A stretch of 64,000 nucleotides of DNA from Macrotrachela quadricornifera (Eukaryota > Rotifera > Eurotatoria > Philodinida > Philodinidae). Under the pieces are notes generated by a model. The model saw nothing but the letters and a program-made list of their open reading frames with translations, was not told where the DNA came from and ran no database searches. Location of the stretch: NCBI GenBank assembly GCA_022393335.1, contig JAJEKB010021536.1, positions 1-64,000 of the forward strand. The letters run 5' to 3'. Below are positions 42,901 through 53,459 of the stretch, in pieces (positions within the stretch are counted from its first letter, which is position 1; each line of letters starts with the position of its first letter). Made by a program: the position numbers and the translations under genes.

Positions 42901-45900
42901 ATGGTGGCTTATTTTAAAAAAATGATTGAGTCAGTATAGGTGTTAAGAGATATTAACCATCGAATAGTTTGATTAGAGATCTTTTCTCGAAACTTGAATG
43001 AAATCTGTTATCAAAAATATAATATAGATTAGGTTTCTTTCAATTATTGTCCGTTTCGACTTTCTATGCAGCTTTAATAGGAAACAATATTTCAATAATG
43101 GATACTATGTAAATTTACTTTTAGGTCATCCTAGAGTTCTGAATGTTACGATCAAACCTGATGCCCAATTAGATAAAAAAGATAAACATTCAGCAAACTA
43201 TCAGTTTTTCGTAACTTCTGCGAAATACGATGATTAATTTTATATTAGTTTCAAAAACTTTGTTTTTTCTTAAGAAAATCTAATTATTTGAAGAGTCTCA
43301 CAAAGAATTATCATCAATTGATACGCCCAATTAGAAATTATATTTTCCTCATAGGTATGAAGAACAATATACATACAAATTCTAAAAGAACTCGTGCTAT
43401 TGTCGCTTTGTTGCAGAGAAATAAGTGTATCACATTTTTATTATAATGATAGTTCAAGACTTTGAATGATTTTTATTAGATAATTCAGTGTGAATCCAAT
43501 CATGATTACCATAAATTTATTAAAGTCATGTTAAACTTTTAGTGCTCAGAAAACTTTTAATTCTGAGCATTTTGATAAGGAAAGTTTTCAAAATACTCTT
43601 ATTTCAAAGGAAAAACAGCAGACTTCACATCCTTGGAGTTACACGAAATCTGGGAGTCATGGACTGTGTTGTTTCTTTTTTAATTTATTTTGATGAAGAC
43701 ATGCTCATAATACTGTACATAGTAAATAGTAAAAACTGAGAAATAATGTTTTTTTTTGGAAAAAGTTTCTACAACTTTTTTTATGGCTTTTCTCGCATTA
43801 AAGCAAGGCCAACAATCAAATTCATGGACGTATACAAATTCCTTGTGAGATGATGCATTAAACTATAGTAAACTGTATGAAGTTTTATTAAAAATTTGCT
43901 TCTAATCTGCATCTTGAATGCTTAGTAACCATCTAATATAGTACTATTTTATGTTCGTAATTATCTAAGAAGGAAACGATTCACTTTAAAATTGAAGTAG
44001 AGTTTAATATGATTTAATGTACTGTCTCGCAAGAAATTTGTATACATTGTTGAATCTGATCTTTTAGCCTTGTTTTAGTGTAAAAAAAATGCCATAAAAA
44101 AGTAATTTGTTAAAACATTGCTAAAACCAAAACATTTTTTCTAAAGTTTTTTACTATTTACTACATACAATATTTTAAGTATATCTTTATCAAAATAAAA
44201 GCATGTCAAAATCTTTTTTTTTAATCAAAATGCTCAGAATTAAAAGTTTTCTAAGCACTGACGTGATACACTTATTTCTCTACAACAAAGCGACAATAGC
44301 ACAAATTCTTTTAGAATTTTTATGCATATTATGCTTTATACCTATGAGCAAAACATAAGTTTTAATGAAATGTATCGGTTAGTGAGGTCCTCTTGTTAGT
44401 GTAGATAAATTATAGAATATATAATTTAGTTTCTCTCTAGTTAAAACAATGTTATATGTATTTATAACACTGCAACGAGTAGATAATTTCTAAATTGAAA
44501 GTTCTTCAACTTCTGAAGAACTTCATGAGTTTAATAAACAGTTTTAGTGTACCTGAAAGCTACTCTGTAAATCTTTTATATTCTTAAACTTTATTTGCCT
44601 GAATATTGACGATACAGTAATAATCAGAGAACAGTTTTATGTTAGAATTATTTTATGGTATACACTAAGATTTAATTCTAAAATGATCATTACTGTCAAA
44701 TGTGAGCTTCCAACAATTAACTAAAACATTTCTCAACAACTTAATATAGAGAAAAGTGGTTTCAGACAAATACAACTTTTAAACACATAAAAACTATTTA
44801 AAGGTGAGTAATTCAAATAGAATTTATTGAAATTTTCTCCAAATTACGTTTGAGAAACACAATAATAGCTATATTTTATAACTTCATTAATCTTAGCACA
44901 TTCATCACAATAGAATCCATTGGTAGGTTTCACTATATTGTACAGTGATTAGCTGATCATGAAAACAAAATTAATTCGATAAATAAATGACAGTGCTAGG
45001 ATAGAAATACTGAAAAATTGAGATAGCTCTGTCCATTATAAATATGATTTTTTTTAAAAATATGTTAACTTTAGCATCGTCATTTATTTATCAAATTTAA
45101 AAAATCTGTTTCGATTATAATGATTGACAATGAGAGCTCTACAAAGTCTGATAGACAAAAACATTTCATGAGATATATTTATTTTTTTGTGCTTGACTAA
45201 TCATGAAAATACACAATTATATTAAAAAAGAATATTAGATTGAAAGAAATAAAATATAACTTTTTAAACAATTTTTTGATTAATTTATCTTGTTTATTAG
45301 GATCTAAAAACGTAGAAAACTCGAGTCCAACGAGTAAATGTAATCAATCAGACTCACAAAACAATTTAAATCAAACAGAGCACACAGTTACTATCGACCA
45401 AGACAATCCAGACGCCAAACAACTTTTTGGCTTATTATGGGTAAGTACTTACGGGTAAAGAAAGAGAGAAATTTCTTAAACTGGAAGTATTTGTGTTATA
45501 ACTGAGCTATACTTGATATTTTGATGTTAAATGAAACTTCCCACTATCAAGCTAATAAGGTTAAAATATTAGCGTTCATTACCTTTTTCTAGAGAGGGAC
45601 ATTTAAATTTTAAAGTATGTGAAATTTAAATATAGAAATAAACCAGAGATGATTTTCTTCGCTATTATAAGAACAAAACATGTTGTTGTTCAGATCATAT
45701 GAAAGAAGATCCCTACAAAGCCTATAACCGTCCCAACTAATATTGTATTTTGTCCTTATAATAGCGAAGAAAACTTTCTCTGATTCATTTTTATATCTAA
45801 ATTTCATATATTTTAAAATTTAAATATCTTTCTTTCAGCAAGTGAATAGTCATTAATATTTTAACCGTGTTAGTTTAGTATTAATAGTTTTCATTTGGCA

Positions 45901-47108
45901 TAAAAAAAAGATATTTCTCATTATGTTTTTCACGATTGCGTAATAAATTTCACTATTAGTGTCAAGTGTTACAATCAGCAACATCTGATAACTATCAAAA
46001 GAAAGATGAGTTTACCAATTGGATGTGTTCATGGTCGATTGAACAATCATTATGGATAAGTGATGAATATAGACATGCATTATTGATGTATATCGGTCGA
46101 ATCTATGAACAGAGAGCTCACATGTATCGACTCTTTGCACAGTTAAAGGAAGACGTTGTAAAATACGATGAACTCGATCTTCTTAATCAATTAATTAAAA
46201 ATACAAAGCAACGACGTAGTGTGTATTGAATGAAATAAAAAAGAATCATCTTACAAAGTATGTTTTTGTTTTTTAGATGCACAAGCGTCACTTATTAAGT
46301 GGAGAAATGATTCTCGAATTGAACGTCGTCTCAAAGATATAAAAGCTATTTTTGAGTTCAATAATAATTATACGTCGCCGAATTATCCATACTATGTAAC
46401 CTCATCTGGTTCGGAACAAATAATAGATCGTCAGAAGATCAGATCCTACTTCGATTTAGGTTGTGGAGATGGAACTATTACAGGTCAACTTGGGGCTTAT
46501 TTAGGTTTGACTAAAGAAAATATTTTTGGAGGTGACGTATATGCAGGACAAACTAAAGAAATCACATTTATAAAAGTGGATGAAAACCAATCAACTATTT
46601 CTCTTGGTTGGTATATATGATTGTTTCTATTTCTATCTATCTATGATTTGATCCTATTATTTATTTAGATGATAATCATGTTGATCTAGTAACGTCTTTC
46701 GTAACATTTCATCACGTATCTCAGCTTAAGAAGACATTCTCTGAGTTGGTTCGTATTCTTCGACCGGGAGGTTATCTTATTTTGCGCGAACATGATTGCA
46801 AAAACACTCATTCACTCTTAGCTAAATATCTTAACTTTGTTCATGCTATTGTAATGATCGCACAAGTTGGAGAGTTTGCCAACTCTCCAAGCCATCATTG
46901 TAGCGAAAACAATGAAAATAACTGGTCTGAACAAAAGGCACGCATTATTGAATATGCGAAAACCATTCATTATCGAACATGTGAAGAATGGCAAAAAGAG
47001 CTTGAAAGTTTTGGTTTTTCTCTTTGTGCAATATTTCACTGTGGTGCTGATGGATCCAGGAATTGTAAGAAATTATTTTATGCTGTTTATCAGTTGAACA
47101 ACAAATAA
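39993..47108 (+). CDS. Tudor-domain / SAM-methyltransferase composite gene (5' end not resolved)
   Basis: Exons with consistent phases: 39993-40221, 40286-40727, 40793-40863, 41748-41889, 41966-42013, 42062-42092, 45301-45440, 45960-46215, 46277-46606 and 46669-47108, about 709 codons. Exons 1-2 form a Tudor domain: KDVLVGLACVSKYEGVYHRV, YVLKYVDIGLMEEV (family YVDYGN, here YVDIGL), and CRLMDIEFKL. Such domains bind methylated arginine, often in germline RNA granules. A Ser/Thr/Asn-rich linker follows. The last exons encode a class I methyltransferase: RSYFDLGCGDGTITGQLG (SAM motif I), FGGDVYAGQTKE, DDNHVDLVTSFVTFHHVSQL, then VRILRPGGYLILREHDC. Its substrate is unknown. Joining 42092 to 45301 is inferred from matching phase 1 and shared wording; two separate genes remain possible. 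The last intron uses donor GTTGGT. Confidence 0.65.
42401..42910. mobile_element. Foldback element in Tudor gene intron (A)
   Basis: AAGCCACCAATTTTTGG at 42401 faces TTAATTATGGTGGCTT ending 42910. Inward, CGTCTATCCATATAGAATTC (to 42510) pairs imperfectly with GAATCTTATATGCATAGACG (from 42803). Weaker pairing continues toward the centre. About 510 bp in total, no coding capacity; diverged arms indicate age. Confidence 0.6.
43125..43237 (+). CDS. Alternative terminal exon of the Tudor gene
   Basis: After CACTTTTAG at 43124 the exon GHPRVLNVTIKPDAQLDKKD runs to a TAA at 43235-43237. Its phase 1 entry fits exon 42062-42092, the same donor that fits 45301. Using it would give a Tudor-only protein of about 358 codons without the methyltransferase. 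A GTAACT inside the exon would leave it in phase 0, which does not fit 45301, so it works only as a terminal exon. Confidence 0.5.
43348..44348. mobile_element. 1-kb foldback element in Tudor gene intron (B)
   Basis: The ends are CTCATAGGTAT (43348) and ATACCTATGAG (to 44348). Long arms (43348-43810 and 44067-44348) pair closely. For example, GTGCTATTGTCGCTTTGTTG matches CAACAAAGCGACAATAGCAC, and AAAACTTTTAATTCTGAGCA matches TGCTCAGAATTAAAAGTTTT. The left arm has about 100 extra bases (43441-43540), an insertion or a deletion in the other arm. There is no transposase. Confidence 0.8.
45601..45825. mobile_element. Compact hairpin element in Tudor/methyltransferase gene intron (C)
   Basis: Arms of about 80 bp, 45601-45679 and 45745-45825, are close reverse complements (TTTTCTTCGCTATTATAAG against CTTATAATAGCGAAGAAAA), with a loop of about 65 nt. 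It lies between the exons ending 45440 and starting 45960. It is likely a palindromic MITE. Confidence 0.8.
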
Positions 47109-47582
47109 TCAATATGTGGTAAATAGAAAAAACGAACTTTATTTTCACGTGTTTTCCAAATCTTAATATTGCCTAATATATTCCTTTTCGGTCTAATAAA
47201 TTGTGATTCATAATATAATCTATAAATGTATTTGTGTTAATAGTTTCATAGATAGCAGATGACTTTCATAAATCATTAATTTTAGATTTTAAAATATTCA
47301 GCTATTTTATAAAAAAATAAATACTCAAACGTTCTGGGTTTTCATAATTTCTAACAAAACGAACTTTCTATAAGTTGTATATCTATATCTTTATCGATTT
47401 CATGAATTATCTTGAGAATAAATATTAGCCAAGGAGTAACATCATAGTTTATACTGCACCGTACTTTGAAGTATTTTATTAATCTTTAACTTATTCGAAG
47501 CAATGTGAGCTAACAATGGTTCACAATATATTTTAATGAGAAAGACAATAAATATCAGTTCCTTTTTTGTTTTTTTTTAATT
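47109..47582. other. 3' flank of the methyltransferase gene
   Basis: AT-rich, with no gene recognised. Confidence 0.45.
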
Positions 47583-47935
47583 AATAGGTAATGTATAGTC
47601 CTTCATTCATTCCATCTCCATCACTATCTGAATCATTTATTATCGGAACTATTGTTTCTCGTTGAAACAAGCTAGCAAAAGGTTTTCCACAATCAGAACA
47701 CCACATTCAAGTTTTCATTGATACCATCACATTAGTTTCCCTTGATTATTGTTCTTGTGTGATTTTCTCATAGCGGTCAGTACAAAGTTTTTGGATATTA
47801 CATGTGGATCTTTGCTTTTCTTGAAGCTTGTAATCAGCTAATTTGTGTGTTAAAAGTCGTATCAGATCAGACCAAATAAGATTCATAATCAAAGAAAGCA
47901 TAAGACAGATCTTATCTGATTTGTTAAGTTTCATT
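47583..47935 (-). pseudogene. Broken gene with CxxC segment, family unknown
   Basis: From ATG 47934 a 62-codon frame (including KLADYKLQEKQRSTCNIQKL) stops. The same frame then continues for 15 codons to a second stop and goes on with MWCSDCGKPFASLFQRETIV and an acidic SDSDGDGMN tail, ending near 47586. The constant frame across two stops and the CxxCGK metal-binding-like segment suggest a once-coding sequence. I cannot name the family. Confidence 0.4.
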
Positions 47936-49000
47936 TTGTTTTATTCATGAATGCTAAATTGACATATTCTTTTCACAAGTAATACACATAAAATATAATT
48001 TTAAAATTGAGCACACTAATCTTTGTAACATCTGACCAAGTGAAATCATCATAAACTTCAAAAATAAACATTTTATCAGAGTTTCATTAAAGCAAGAACA
48101 CGCTTTCACACGTTACGCACTCAAATTGATTCGTTGTTTTCATTATTTTAATAGATATCGATAGTCGTTTATTTCTATATTATTAGTACACTAATCTATT
48201 TACTGTTTTGATTGTTTAGAGAAATATATTTCGAGACATATGTCACTATTTAATTCTATATCTTTAATAAAATTAACATATGTCGATGCTGAACTAATAA
48301 TGATGTAAAGTTATGAGGAAATCTATACAGATCTTATTATTGGATTGTTCGACTTGATGAAATATTTGTTGACTAATTAATACAGTTAATTCGATCGATA
48401 ACTATTTTGAATTTATTTTACCATTTTTAAATTTAATATTTAATGTCTCAGGTCGTTGTTTGGAAGTTATCTTATTTGCTTATGATTTTCAGTTCGACGC
48501 ATCAAAAAACAAGTTGAATTTTTCTATATTGAAATCTAATATGTTTATTTTGAATTAATCGCATGCGTCCATATTTTAGGATGTTTTCTTTTTGATAATA
48601 TGTATTCGAAACTGCTGATTATATGCTAAAATGAAAATAAAAAAGTAGCTGGATTTATTCTATCCCTCGGCTTGGATTTTATTTATGCTTTCTGAGCTGT
48701 TATTTGCACGATAATCAGATTTACATGTATTCTGTATTTGTAAAGAACTATTACCATTTATCCATTAACATTCGAAATAAATAAATAAATCATCTAATAA
48801 TGTTGTTGATAAAACACGAATATATTTACATTGTTTTTCAACTTCGAATATTTCAATAAGAGATAACGCCATTAATTGCCTTACTATTCTCGTATGTTTT
48901 CATCTTGTGCTTATTTGGATGCCAAATCGAAGTTAGTTATGTTTTAGAGAACTATTTGAACAAAGTAAAAGTTACAAACATAATGTGAAGAGTTAGAAAA
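47936..49000. other. Intergenic region
   Basis: AT-rich. No coding exon or bounded repeat recognised. Confidence 0.4.
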
Positions 49001-49576
49001 CTAAAAAAGAGAAATTATAAATATGTAAAATAGTTCTAAGCCAAGAACAAATGAGAAACGCACTACAGTTCGAATTACAGAGACGATTGCAGATTCAAAA
49101 TTAGAAATAATACGTTTTGGTTCGAGTATTTTATGAACTGCCGTCTTGTTCGACGATTTGCTAATAAGCAGAAAATTGACAGATCTTTCAGATGAGAAAA
49201 AAGATAATTCAAATATTGAGACAATAGACAATTTTCTCATCTTAATTAAATTCTGAATGCGAATTAGAAAAACTTGATCGAAACAATCAGATGTAATATT
49301 GAATGTATCATCAACAAAAAATGACATGACTGTTACACAGCAAATCTATTGTTGATCATTTGAATACATAAGTATACGTTCTTTAGCATGTTTCAAAAGA
49401 TAATTCATCCACAGGAATCGGTTGTTCGATATTATTTGTTGATATGTAAGACACACAAGATTTTGCAATAATTCATGTATTTTTTTAAATACGTTTTGCT
49501 CATATTGAATTCTAATATTACAAGAATAAACACTATAAAGAACAAGTGTATTTACTTTGTCGAAAGATCCATACAA
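49001..49576 (-). pseudogene. Degenerate coding region, possibly an F-box/LRR relative
   Basis: Two consecutive minus-strand frames (49346-49576 and 49001-49327) are separated by a stop and a few codons. The first reads YGSFDKVNTLVLYSVYSCN and FKKIHELLQNLVCLTYQQI; the second includes LIRIQNLIKMRKLSIVSIFE. Regular spacing of Leu/Ile with LxxLxxLx patterns recalls the diverged leucine-rich part of F-box proteins like the one at 50452. The frame breaks suggest decay, and the assignment is weak. Confidence 0.3.
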
Positions 49577-50011
49577 AATTCAATAACAGTCGAGAATACA
49601 ACCATTATTTCTTCCGAAAGAGAAGTTTGTCTAGTTCCTTTATCATAAATTTTGGTAAGTGACACTGTTTCAGATGTCTAAAACTCTTAGTCTCTTACAG
49701 TTTTTTATAGTCAGTTTTGATTGATCTATCAATTTATTTTCCTATTGTCTAATTTTGTAAAGTTCGATTGTAATATTAGTTAGTCTAATCAAAATTGACT
49801 ATAAAGGACTTGAAGAACTAGAAGTTTTAAAGATGAAAAATCATTCATCTTTGCAATTGAATTTATAGCACGATTGCATATCTATGTTGTTTCAATTAAA
49901 ATATATTCTTTCATTTTATGTTCCCTCTATTTTACATGTAATAAATGAGGTTCAGCAATATAATTATGGTGATCAATAATCGACAAAAATTCATTGTTTG
50001 TGTTTGTGTAG

Positions 50012-50335
50012 ACAAACACGTTACGAGAACGTTTGGTACAAGTCCAATATTTCATGCAAAATATTGTTTTATTACATTTGAATAAAGCTACCATGTGTGA
50101 GTGGATACGTTATTCGACACGCACCCACAAGATACTGTGTTCAAACTTCAGTATCATCGCTAGAGACCTGCGAAGTCATACTTTTTTGACTTCGAAAAAT
50201 CTAGATGTGTCAATAGTAATGAATAGTCTTTCCGATTATATCATTAAAATTGCGAAAGAAAATTTTACTCCAATCACAATATTCCAGTGGTATGACGAAA
50301 TTTTTCTTGAATTCAAACCACATTCATTCTATTAA
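50012..50335 (+). CDS. Orphan terminal exon, unknown protein
   Basis: After a splice-like TTTGTGTTTGTGTAG at 50011, an open frame of 107 codons (TNTLRERLVQVQYFMQNIVL... ending FLEFKPHSFY) runs to a stop at 50333-50335. Codon use and composition look like real coding sequence, including CNF/FSIIARDLRSHTFLTS. No upstream exon in a fitting phase was found, so it may be the remnant of a lost gene. It lies only about 115 bases before the F-box gene. Confidence 0.35.
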   Translation, partial: TNTLRERLVQVQYFMQNIVLLHLNKATMCEWIRYSTRTHKILCSNFSIIARDLRSHTFLTSKNLDVSIVMNSLSDYIIKIAKENFTPITIFQWYDEIFLEFKPHSFY

Positions 50336-50451
50336 AATTCATTATTTCGTTATTTGAGAAAAAACATTAAAGAATGATGTAATGCTCTGATGCAATGTTT
50401 TTTTCTTGCTCTCCTTATTTATTACATTAACATTTCACAAGAACATGAAAT

Positions 50452-51531
50452 ATGTCGAAACAGAATACGATGATAACATACGCTGAATGTTTATCAATTG
50501 AATTATGGATTTCAATCTTTAGTTATTTAGAAGTACATGATCTTTTCTATGCTTTTACCAACTTAAATCATTATTTTAATCAAATACTTGCTTCGAAACA
50601 TCTTTCATTTTATATTCAATTGAAAGAAAACGTCAATAATTATTTACAAAATACTAATATTACATATTGGCCTGATTCAATACTCAATCGTATTATTTGT
50701 TTACATGTACCGTTTGAATCTCAATCTCATTATTGTTTTGATTTTCTTCAACGATATGCCTATACATTTCATCGATTACAATCTTTAATAATCGAACTAA
50801 ATATACCTCAATTAGAAATTATTAGTGAAGTTTTTCAACATCTTCATTCACTTAAATATCTTTCTTTAGTCAATGAAATAACACCAATACTATTCGAAAA
50901 TATACTTGCTATACCTACACTTCATATATGTCAATTAAAATTTACAGGAAATATAATGAAAATTTCTGATTATCAATCAGTTAAAAATAGTATTATTGAA
51001 ACATTTTATATTACTGTTTCAAATGATGATGATTATACATTGACAAATTTATTTTTATCTCACATGCCAAAATTAAAGCAACTTGAAATTTATCATATTG
51101 GTTGGATTCCTCAAGATGAAGAATTAATGTTCTTCGATCCACAACATATTCTTCCAGAACTTCGAACTATAAAATATCATGTGCGTACCGGTTATCCTAC
51201 ATTGACATTTTTCGAGAATTTACTTCAAGTAGCACCAGTTTTAAAAAATTTTCATTTCATTAGTAATTGTACATATTTGGATGAAGAATTATTTAATAAT
51301 TTACATTATCATTGGTGGCCAATTTTTGAAAAATTGAAACATATTAATATTCATATTGTTGGTGCGCTATATATGATTGATGAAATAAATGATGAACAAC
51401 GAACAAAACTAAATAATAATCGAGAAATGTTACTTTCGAAAAATGTTCAATATGACAAACAGTATAAAATTGTATGGACTGAAGTAGATAAAGACATACT
51501 TTTTTTTGTTCATATTTCTATTCATAAGTAA
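50452..51531 (+). CDS. F-box protein with divergent leucine-rich C-terminal region
   Basis: This intronless 359-residue frame has an F-box at residues about 10-52 (ECLSIELWISIFSYLEVHDL, then YAFTNLNHYFNQIL), the Skp1-binding motif of SCF ubiquitin ligases. The rest contains irregular Leu/Ile repeats such as LQSLIIELNIPQLEIISEVF, HLHSLKYLSLVNEI and LRTIKYHVRTGYPTLTFFEN, suggesting a curved substrate-binding domain. By family knowledge it would recruit a substrate for ubiquitylation; the substrate is unknown. Bdelloids carry many intronless F-box genes of this kind. Degenerate sequence of similar character lies upstream at 49001. The frame is complete with no damage. Confidence 0.78.
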   Translation: MSKQNTMITYAECLSIELWISIFSYLEVHDLFYAFTNLNHYFNQILASKHLSFYIQLKENVNNYLQNTNITYWPDSILNRIICLHVPFESQSHYCFDFLQRYAYTFHRLQSLIIELNIPQLEIISEVFQHLHSLKYLSLVNEITPILFENILAIPTLHICQLKFTGNIMKISDYQSVKNSIIETFYITVSNDDDYTLTNLFLSHMPKLKQLEIYHIGWIPQDEELMFFDPQHILPELRTIKYHVRTGYPTLTFFENLLQVAPVLKNFHFISNCTYLDEELFNNLHYHWWPIFEKLKHINIHIVGALYMIDEINDEQRTKLNNNREMLLSKNVQYDKQYKIVWTEVDKDILFFVHISIHK

Positions 51532-52079
51532 TGATGAATTTTAACTTTGTACGAACAAAATAAAATATATTCTTTTCATTATTGTTTTTTGAAGAAATAT
51601 TTGTATCAACCTCGTTGAATATAATTTAGTAGAAAATATCAAGAAAAATTTTCTTCTTTAAACAATGAAATTATGTTATCAAATTTTAGAAAAACACGTC
51701 AATAGAATATTTATGATGTCTTGTAAATGTTCTTTGGTAAAGCATTTTATGAGATAAATCGTTTCATTCAGAGATTATTCATTAATGATCGATTAGTAAG
51801 TAAATTGAAAAAAAATTACTATTTGTATTCAATAATATAAATTGATCGAGACATCTAACGTTAATATATAAAATAAAATTAACTATTTTGCAATGAATAT
51901 ATTTGATAAAAATAAATAAATTTTCAGTAGAAATCTATCTATCATTGGCTTTTAAAATATTTCCTCAATCCTTTTTATCGCTCAATTATTTTTGAAGAAC
52001 ATGTAATATGCATAATCAGCAAAGGTGTCTGTATTAGTCCATAGACACTTAATGTAAAATGAAAATTGACACTATCTAA
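51532..52079. other. Intergenic spacer
   Basis: AT-rich, no gene recognised. Confidence 0.45.
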
Positions 52080-52640
52080 TATGTAAAGAAGACGATTTGT
52101 CGTCTGGGACAAGGTCAAGGGCTATTTTTCAAACTCAATAACTCAAAAACCAAAGGAGAGAGATCTGAGATGTTCGCCATCTTCTATCGAATCACGCATC
52201 CCAACATTTCTCTGTTATTCTGTTCAGAAGGCTCCAACCATATGCTTCAAATTAAAAAAAAAACTTGCAAAACACAATAGAGCCGTTTTAATTGTAGTTA
52301 GAGACTCTCGTCATGCTGAGCACCATTCCAGAAGATGAAAGGAATTGGCAGCGATAGAAATATTAGTGAATGAGGTATTTTAAAATTTGTTCGTTCTTTT
52401 TGCTGGCCGAAATCAGAATATGGTTGTTTCCCTTCATATTCTCCAGAAAAGGTTTCGTTAACCCAGCCTAGCCTCGAAGATTTTTCTGCACCTCCTTTCT
52501 CTAATTTTTGGACGCTAATTGCGCTCCTAGAAGCTGTATATCGAAAAACTCTGCCGTGGTCTGTAAAATAGAGTAGGGCTCACTTGTCTCACTATGAATT
52601 TCAACGCGCATTTTAAGTGTATTTCATAAAAGATTGAGCA
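52080..52640. repeat. Compositionally distinct patch, probable dispersed repeat
   Basis: Bases 52080-52640 are noticeably richer in G and C than either side and contain almost no A/T runs except at 52253-52266. No frame is open for long and no terminal repeats were found. The texture suggests an inserted non-coding repeat or old transposon piece. Confidence 0.35.
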
Positions 52641-53459
52641 AAAGAAGAATTTAAAAATGTCAAAAATTTTTTAAGAAGTCTAAAAATAGCTTATAGAAAA
52701 CCATAAAGCTACGGTTCCCAACTTATCATACATGAAATGTGGAATTTTCCTGGACAACGCCGGATACTTTAGCTAGTAACTTATAAAATTGTCAGGAAAT
52801 TTTCTGATATTCAAAATGAATAACTTCAAAATTACATGTTCCTTATATTGTTGAAGTGCACAAGATGATTCATGATTTCTAAAAACATACTTTTCTCAAA
52901 AAAATATTACATGACCTCAGATGACATTATACTTCCTAAAATTTTCTTCTCAAAGTCTAACTATTTCAGTTTGTCATACAGAAATGACATAAGATTGAAT
53001 TTAATTAAGAATCTACCATTTTATAATTACGAGAATTATCTTGTAAAACAAATGTCCAGAAACTCTTGCTTTACATTTATCTTGATTTGCCGGTTTAGTC
53101 AGGACATTTTACAAAGTATGACATATATATTTTTAATCTTGAAATTGATTTCGTTATGTTCTACGAAATTACATAGTAGATGAAAAACAAACATATAGGT
53201 GTGACGAATTGAATTTATTATACAATGTCGACTGTTTATTAAAAATTCGATATGTATAAGATTAATAACTAAAAAAGGCTTCCTTTATATTGTCATGTTT
53301 GTATTTTATCTATGAAACAAGTAGACATCGTACAAATGCTACTTATTCGTCAATAGAATTTAAGACTATACAGAACCGATAAGAAAATAAAAGAGCTTTG
53401 TTATTAATCTTTCATTTTTCTTTTTCAGAAATGCATTTGTTTTAAAACAAACATCGACA
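52641..53459. other. 5' region of the tail-collar gene
   Basis: A 103-codon frame at 52872-53183 has no recognisable features. A TTTTTCTTTTTCAG acceptor at 53428 directly precedes the leader of the next gene, so a 5'-UTR intron is likely. Confidence 0.4.

Noticed and set aside
46818..47148. Three frames overlapping the last methyltransferase exon
   Set aside because: Shadows of the methyltransferase coding frame.
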